A stretch of DNA of 64,000 nt. Origin: an uncultured Armatimonadota bacterium (lineage in GTDB: Bacteria; Armatimonadota; Fimbriimonadia; Fimbriimonadales; Fimbriimonadaceae). The notes below the pieces were generated by a model, which was not told the DNA's origin, ran no database searches, and saw nothing but the letters and a program-made list of their open reading frames with translations. Shown here piece after piece: positions 59,799-64,000 of the stretch (position 1 is its first letter; the number at the start of each line of letters is the position of its first letter). The DNA is taken from positions 23,545-87,544 of the forward strand of contig CAIUHP010000038.1 in the NCBI GenBank assembly GCA_903899015.1. The letters run 5' to 3'. Both the position numbers and the translations under genes were made by a program.

Positions 59799-61649
59799 AT
59801 GATGCCTGCAAACAACGATCTTTATAGCCAGGCGGAAGCTGCCTATGGGAGAAATGATTTAGCCGCTGCAGAGAAGCTTTGCAATCTCATTCTCACCGCG
59901 AAGCCTACGGACCTACCGGCGACGATCCTCATCGGAATTGTTCAGGCCCGACTGGGGAAGACACCCTTTGCAATCAGTTACTTGAAAAAGGCCTTGAGAT
60001 ACGATCCCGACTCATTTGAAGCCCACATAGCGCTGAGTACGGTGTTGTGCCGTTCGGGAAAAGCAGAGGAAGGTCTGGATCATGGGCGTCAGGCGATTCG
60101 AATTCAACCCCGAGATCCCGATGGATACATTCACCAAGGGATGAATCTCAAAGGTCTTAAGCGACTTAATGAGGCGGTCAACTCGTTTCGCGCTGCGCTA
60201 GAAGTGGACCCTACCCATCAAGCTGCAGCCCAGAATTTAGCGGCTGCACTTCAAGAATCTCGCCGTGATCTTGAAGCCAAAGCGGCCTGGAATGCGGTCG
60301 TCGCCCTGAATCCAAAATCGACCATTGGTTGGCTGTCGCTCGGGCAACTTCACTTGATGTTGGGCGAATTCGCCGACGCCATTTCTTGTGCGAGGATGGC
60401 AACGGAACTAGACCCACGATCGGGGCAAGCCCAACTCTTACTGGCTCTCGCGCTTTCAGAAGCGGGAGAAAGTGTTGCGGCAGAAAAGCATATTCGCGAA
60501 GCCATCCGACTTGACCCTAAAGATGGAATTGCGCTTGCGGCACTGGGATTCTGGCTTCAAGAACAAGGCGACTTTATCGGTTCGATCGAAGCCTTAGAAA
60601 GAGCGATCAAGATCCTGCCCACCCACGGATTTGCCTACTACAATTTGTTCCGCTGCAAAAAGGCGACCCAAGATGACACGCTCCAACTTATCGAGCTCAT
60701 GAAGTTGGCGAACTCGGACAAGCTCCTTTTGAGCGACCGATCTTATCTCAACTATGCCCTCGGAAAGGCGTTTGAAGACCTTGGTGAATATCACGGTTCG
60801 ATGAAGTTTTATGATGCGGCGAACGAAGCTGCCCATAAAGTTTGGCTTGAACCCAAGCCATGGGATGTCCGCGAATATAAAGAGTTAGCGACGAAGTCCA
60901 TGGAGTTCTTCGACAAGGGCAAACTTGCGAATATACGAACGAAAGGAAATACGTCTTCAAAGCCGATCTTGATCGTCGGAATGATGCGCTCGGGTACGTC
61001 GTTGATGGAGCAAATCCTATCCGCCCACCCCGAAATTGGGGGAGGTGGCGAGTTGACGTTCTGGCACGAACGGGCCGATGCTATTTTCAACGCGTCACAT
61101 GGGCAATTGAGCGAAATCGATTTGCAAGCGGCGTCTGAACAATATGTTGAGCGCTTGAGTCAGCTTGCTCCCAACAAAAAGCACGTAACCGACAAACTTC
61201 CTCACAACTATGCGCTTTTGGGCATGATACACGGCGCCGTTCCCAATGCCAAGATCGTTCATGTTCGACGGAACCCGATCGATAACTGTCTTTCGATCTA
61301 CACGACCGCGTATCAGCGACCGCCCGTGTTTGCCCATAACCGGGAAAACATCGTGGTTGCTTACCGCGAATATCAGCGGTACATGAACCACTGGAAACAG
61401 ACCCTGCCGGAGGGTTCCATGATCGAAGTCGAATACGAAGACTTGGTGATGAACTGCGAGTCGGTTACGCGAAGGATCGTCGATTTCTTAGGCTTGGAAT
61501 GGAGTGACCAGTGTCTACATCACGAACAAAACAAAAGGTCCGTAAGGACACCAAGTTTGTGGCAAGTAAGGCAACCAGTTTATGCGACAAGTATGGAGCG
61601 GTGGCGACGGTTCGAGCCTTGGATCGCACCTTTTGATAATTTGGATTAA
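59799..61649 (+). CDS. TPR-repeat sulfotransferase
   Basis: 616 residues. Residues about 1-345 form roughly ten tetratricopeptide repeats (A-L-x-x-x-P-x-x-x-x-A-x-x-x-L-A pattern). The rest is a sulfotransferase domain: I-V-G-M-M-R-S-G-T-S-L-M-E-Q near residue 394 is the 5'-phosphosulfate-binding loop of PAPS enzymes. H-V-R-R-N-P-I-D-N-C-L-S near residue 488 binds the 3'-phosphate. The fusion is common in bacteria; the acceptor may be a protein, lipid or glycan. Two ATGs stand in tandem at the start, directly after a TACGAT box. It overlaps the convergent gene by 4 bp. Confidence 0.85.
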   Translation: MMPANNDLYSQAEAAYGRNDLAAAEKLCNLILTAKPTDLPATILIGIVQARLGKTPFAISYLKKALRYDPDSFEAHIALSTVLCRSGKAEEGLDHGRQAIRIQPRDPDGYIHQGMNLKGLKRLNEAVNSFRAALEVDPTHQAAAQNLAAALQESRRDLEAKAAWNAVVALNPKSTIGWLSLGQLHLMLGEFADAISCARMATELDPRSGQAQLLLALALSEAGESVAAEKHIREAIRLDPKDGIALAALGFWLQEQGDFIGSIEALERAIKILPTHGFAYYNLFRCKKATQDDTLQLIELMKLANSDKLLLSDRSYLNYALGKAFEDLGEYHGSMKFYDAANEAAHKVWLEPKPWDVREYKELATKSMEFFDKGKLANIRTKGNTSSKPILIVGMMRSGTSLMEQILSAHPEIGGGGELTFWHERADAIFNASHGQLSEIDLQAASEQYVERLSQLAPNKKHVTDKLPHNYALLGMIHGAVPNAKIVHVRRNPIDNCLSIYTTAYQRPPVFAHNRENIVVAYREYQRYMNHWKQTLPEGSMIEVEYEDLVMNCESVTRRIVDFLGLEWSDQCLHHEQNKRSVRTPSLWQVRQPVYATSMERWRRFEPWIAPFDNLD

Positions 61650-62131
61650 TCCCACGGGCTGAAATCCATTTGTGTGGCCCTTGAACGAATCTCGCTAATG
61701 AGGTATTCGATAGGTCCTTTTGTGACTTTGAAGTCCATTCTGGACTGGTCGGTATGGAGTGCATACGAAATACTTCCTTTCCTATTCTCGTACTTGGAAA
61801 CTCGAGTCAGTTCCGCCCAATTTGCTTTGAACGAGGTTTTCCTAGAGGCGACTTTCTTCATGATGCCACGCTCATCCGTTTGAATGAAGGTCTTCCACCA
61901 CTGAATGATCAGCATCAAACCTAGCGCTGAAACGACCAACGGCATCGATATCATTGCACCGAGTTCGAAGGTTGAGGCGAAGTGTGGAGCGATATCACTT
62001 CGGTTTCGGATGAGAAAGGGTTCGGCAGCAAATAAGTGATACAAAGCGGGGCCCGTGAAAAAGAGAATAGGGATCACTACAAACAAGGACCCAGTGAAAA
62101 GCGGTGTCCAAGATTCTCGATATGTGCGCAT
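61646..62131 (-). CDS. Membrane protein with PH-like domain
   Basis: 161 residues from the ATG at 62131 (62179 is an alternative). Two membrane helices (about 15-35 and 55-80) precede a C-terminal cytoplasmic beta-rich part: D-E-R-G-I-M-K-K, then F-K-A-N-W-A-E-L-T-R-V. This is the strand pattern of bacterial PH (bPH/YdbT-like) domains. It is divergent from a larger protein of the same style starting at 62194, suggesting a related pair. A TAGAAT box precedes the ATG at 62131. Function unknown. Confidence 0.55.
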   Translation of the reverse strand: MRTYRESWTPLFTGSLFVVIPILFFTGPALYHLFAAEPFLIRNRSDIAPHFASTFELGAMISMPLVVSALGLMLIIQWWKTFIQTDERGIMKKVASRKTSFKANWAELTRVSKYENRKGSISYALHTDQSRMDFKVTKGPIEYLISEIRSRATQMDFSPWD

Positions 62132-62181
62132 GGCTCGTTTCTCTAATTCTACGCTCTTTCCAAGTGAGAAAGAAGCCATTC

Positions 62182-62187
62182 TATACT
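62182..62187 (+). promoter_or_regulatory. -10 box, leaderless type
   Basis: TATACT ends 6 nt before the ATG at 62194 and supports that start rather than the in-frame ATG at 62104, which lies in the divergent gene. Confidence 0.5.
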
Positions 62188-62193
62188 TTGGCC

Positions 62194-63204
62194 ATGAGTG
62201 GGACCAAAGTGTTTCGGTCGGGCATACCGTTCTTGATGATCGGACTCCTGTTCACGTTCCTTCCGATAGCGATGGGGTTCTCAATGATAAGTTCGCTACA
62301 TGAGGGAACCTTTACTAACAATGGGGACGCCGTCAACCGAAATAGCCCAACAGCATTGCTTGGAATTTTTGGGTTTATTTCGATCTTTGTCTTGGCTGGC
62401 TTGGGAATTTGTGGTTACGCACTCTTTGCGCGGGTTGAGGTGAGCTCTGATCGCATCCGTATTTTCAATCTTTTCGGACTAAAAAAATTTGACGCCAAGT
62501 GGAGTGAGATTACGGACTACAAACGAGTGTCTGGACGCTGGACTAATTCTTCGAGTCAATGGCAGATCGCTTCCATCTTCGCAACTGCATTTATTCTCAA
62601 CTATTCGGACGAGCCTTCGCTACAAATGGCAATGATCAATCACATCCCCCATGAAGTGATTGAAGCTGATCAAAGGGTTGCTCCATCCAATCTGCCGCTT
62701 GCGCAAGGGATCTCTGGCAAAGTTAAGAACCCAACAGATATCTACGGTGCGTGCTTTAGCGTTGCTTGGTACGTAATCATCCTCTTTATCTTCTTTGCTT
62801 TTCTCAATGCTTCAATGAATACGGACACTAAAAGTTCTTTGAAATTCCTTCCGATGATTGTGCTTGGGTCCTTTGCCGTGCTTCCGGCACGATTATTCTT
62901 TGGTATTTGGCGACGCTTGATTAACGGTACCTATGCGGCCGACGAAACCGGAATTCGATACAACGACGGAACCAACACTTTTGGATCACCGTGGTCGGAA
63001 ATCAGATTCATTGAGTGTCGGACCGTATTCAATAGTGATGATGGTGACTCCTTTGGCCCCATAAATCGAACTGTGGAACAGCTGATATTGGTTTCGAGCA
63101 AAGAGGGGATTCAGTTGGATAGCAACATGCCTCAGTTCCAACAGATAAAAGCGTTGGCGCTTGCATACGCTCCTGAGACAGCGCTCGTGTTTGCCAACAT
63201 TTAG
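62194..63204 (+). CDS. Membrane protein with two PH-like domains
   Basis: 336 residues. Two helices (about 10-35 and 60-80) are followed by V-S-S-D-R-I-R-I-F-N-L-F-G-L then K-W-S-E-I-T-D-Y. Two more helices lie at about 195-215 and 225-245. A second copy of the pattern follows: A-D-E-T-G-I-R-Y, P-W-S-E-I-R-F-I-E. The protein therefore looks like an internal duplication of the unit found once in the divergent gene. Such membrane bPH proteins are mostly uncharacterised. Confidence 0.6.
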   Translation: MSGTKVFRSGIPFLMIGLLFTFLPIAMGFSMISSLHEGTFTNNGDAVNRNSPTALLGIFGFISIFVLAGLGICGYALFARVEVSSDRIRIFNLFGLKKFDAKWSEITDYKRVSGRWTNSSSQWQIASIFATAFILNYSDEPSLQMAMINHIPHEVIEADQRVAPSNLPLAQGISGKVKNPTDIYGACFSVAWYVIILFIFFAFLNASMNTDTKSSLKFLPMIVLGSFAVLPARLFFGIWRRLINGTYAADETGIRYNDGTNTFGSPWSEIRFIECRTVFNSDDGDSFGPINRTVEQLILVSSKEGIQLDSNMPQFQQIKALALAYAPETALVFANI

Positions 63205-63235
63205 CCCTTCCTTTCAAAGTATCGAAAGCGCGACG

Positions 63236-63277
63236 TTGTTGATAGAGATATATGCATCGTAGTATATATACAGTGAA
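63236..63277 (+). promoter_or_regulatory. Promoter/operator region of the ArsR-SRPBCC operon
   Basis: TTGTTG (63236-63241) and TAGTAT (63260-63265), 18 bp apart, make a plausible promoter. The AT-rich stretch between 63246 and 63271 contains ATGCAT and TATATATA elements where an ArsR dimer could bind. The exact dyad is unclear. Confidence 0.4.
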
Positions 63278-63595
63278 ATGCATCAATCGGTATTCCAAAC
63301 CCTTGCCGACCCAATGCGGTTTCGCATTGTTGAAGCGCTTTTAAGCGGCGAACACGCTGTGAATGAGATTGTTGAGAAAGTCGACATCCATCAGAGTGGG
63401 GTATCGCGACATTTGAAGCTCTTAAAGGAAGTGGGCTTCGTATCGGTTCGAACAGATGGACAGAAGCGTGTTTATGCGCTAAGGCCCGAGCCGTTTCAGG
63501 AGATTGATGCATGGGTTGCCGGATACCGGAAATTCTGGGAGGCGCGACTCGACCGATTTGAAGAAGCCCTCAATCGCAAGCAGGTGAACAAATGA
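63278..63595 (+). CDS. ArsR-family transcriptional regulator
   Basis: 105 residues. Winged helix: L-A-D-P-M-R-F-R-I-V-E-A-L-L near the start, then A-V-N-E-I-V-E-K-V and the recognition helix with Q-S-G-V-S-R-H-L-K-L-L, G-F-V-S-V-R-T-D-G-Q-K-R-V-Y wing. No Cys metal site, so it belongs to the group that pairs with SRPBCC/AHSA1 proteins rather than the arsenic sensors. It overlaps the next gene by 4 bp (ATGA). It likely represses its own operon. The partner gene is broken, so the system may be non-functional. Confidence 0.9.
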   Translation: MHQSVFQTLADPMRFRIVEALLSGEHAVNEIVEKVDIHQSGVSRHLKLLKEVGFVSVRTDGQKRVYALRPEPFQEIDAWVAGYRKFWEARLDRFEEALNRKQVNK

Positions 63596-63861
63596 GCAAA
63601 GAACGGATTACGATCGAGAGAACCTATAAGGCTAACATCACTGATCTCTGGGAGTTATGGACAACGAAGGCTGGGCTAGAATCCTGGTGGGGACCCGACG
63701 GATTTTCAACCGAAGTTCTTGAGATCGATCTGCGGCCAGGTGGAATCCTCCGCTACGAGATGACGGCAGTTGCAGAAGGTATGGTCGAATTCATGAAGGG
63801 CGCGGGCATGCCTCTAACCGTGCCAGCAGAAGTAAAGTACACCGAAGTCACGGCGCCCAAT
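63592..63861 (+). pseudogene. SRPBCC (AHSA1-like) gene truncated by an insertion element
   Basis: The first 90 codons encode a typical AHSA1-type start: R-T-Y-K-A-N-I-T-D-L-W-E-L-W-T, then W-W-G-P-D-G-F and L-R-P-G-G-I-L-R-Y. Full proteins are about 150-170 residues. Here the frame stops at a TGA (63862-63864) that belongs to the end of an inserted IS element, exactly where the family continues (V-x-Y-T-E-V-x-x-P). The start overlaps the ArsR gene by 4 bp. The ligand-binding pocket lacks its second half, so it is probably inactive. Confidence 0.85.
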
Positions 63862-64000
63862 TGACCTGTTCCCCTTAGGATGACCCACATGGAGTGTGAA
63901 TTCCGTCTGGAATCACATCGATGAGAAAAGGCAAGCGTTACACAGAGGACGAGATCCTCAAAGTGCTCAAGGAAATCGAGGCTGGCGGCGCCATTGCGTC
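63862..64000 (+). mobile_element. IS3-family insertion sequence, left end (continues beyond window)
   Basis: The element begins at TGACCTGTTCCCC (63862), a terminal TG followed by a C-rich stretch like the inverted repeats of IS3-family (IS407-type) elements as I recall them. An orfA-type transposase starts 59 bp later. It splits the SRPBCC gene. The right end and target duplication are outside the window. Confidence 0.8.
63921..64000 (+). CDS. IS3-family transposase OrfA, 5' part only
   Basis: 26 complete codons are visible from the ATG at 63921: M-R-K-G-K-R-Y-T-E-D-E-I-L-K-V-L-K-E-I-E-A-G. This is the typical first helix of the OrfA helix-turn-helix protein of IS3-family elements (R-x-T-E-E-Q-I-x-x-x-L-K-E-x-E-A-G). 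OrfA binds the IS ends and is fused to OrfB by frameshifting to make the transposase. The frame is open to the window edge. Confidence 0.8.
   Translation, partial: MRKGKRYTEDEILKVLKEIEAGGAIA

Noticed and set aside
1..64000. tRNA, rRNA, tmRNA genes and CRISPR arrays
   Set aside because: Intergenic gaps were read for T-loop-like GTTCRA motifs and repeat-spacer patterns; none convincing was found. Only a tool such as tRNAscan-SE could exclude them fully.
1..64000. Defence or anti-phage island
   Set aside because: No restriction, toxin-antitoxin, CBASS, retron, Argonaute or similar gene was recognised; the single mobile element is the IS3-type end at the right edge.

Overview
This looks like chromosomal DNA of a free-living, diderm-type bacterium, most likely a member of the Armatimonadota (Fimbriimonadia-like). 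The main pointer is a DUF1559-type pseudopilin (58721-59572) whose N-terminal helix runs into the F-P-V-F-A-Q-A-K sequence that I associate with that phylum. Many secreted hydrolases with Sec, lipoprotein or Tat signals, BNR and PQQ-like propellers, and many genes with no Shine-Dalgarno sequence fit this. The assignment is inference; no rRNA or tRNA gene was seen to settle it.

Layout. 1-4.8 kb: end of a secreted zinc protease, then a BlaI/M56 sensor-repressor pair. 4.8-8.7 kb: GmhA, a GT39-type glycosyltransferase and an M61 peptidase. 8.7-14 kb: a hybrid histidine kinase broken by an in-frame TAG, and a melibiase-like glycosidase. 14-23.4 kb: ThyX, a CBM9-like protein, a FecR/DUF6600-like repeat protein, an SGNH hydrolase, an M16 protease and a membrane protein. 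23.4-33.7 kb: housekeeping genes (argB, secG, efp, plsC) mixed with a CBS-DUF1385 protein, a Cys-rich membrane protein, a divergent RtcA, an MFS transporter and a CE2-like esterase. 33.7-40 kb: an M3 peptidase, a small metallopeptidase, and a propeller/Ig-like protein broken by an in-frame TGA. 40-46 kb: an ACT-domain gene behind an attenuator-like leader, an Nramp transporter and a large BNR-repeat protein. 46-52 kb: a lipoprotein, a beta-helix protein, a beta-lactamase-fold protein without its serine, and a glycosidase-like protein. 51.5-57 kb: RNase HIII, RibBA, two paralogous unknowns, an esterase and an EAL protein. 57-64 kb: a Gfo/Idh/MocA oxidoreductase, the pseudopilin with a small lipoprotein, a TPR-sulfotransferase, two PH-like membrane proteins, and an ArsR-SRPBCC pair cut by an IS3-family element at the right edge.

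How the genes work together. There is no single large operon. The content suggests a heterotroph that degrades external protein and polysaccharide: five secreted or envelope metallopeptidases, several glycosidase- or esterase-like proteins, and sugar-binding domains. Regulation shows in the paired BlaI-type operators, a terminator-containing leader before the ACT gene, structured leaders before the pilin and propeller genes, and repeated TATAAT-like boxes 6-9 nt from start codons that imply leaderless mRNAs. I found no CRISPR array, prophage or recognisable defence island. The most promising unexplained elements are the attenuator-like leader, the efp / Cys-rich membrane protein / RtcA-like cluster, and the BlaI-M56 coiled-coil system.
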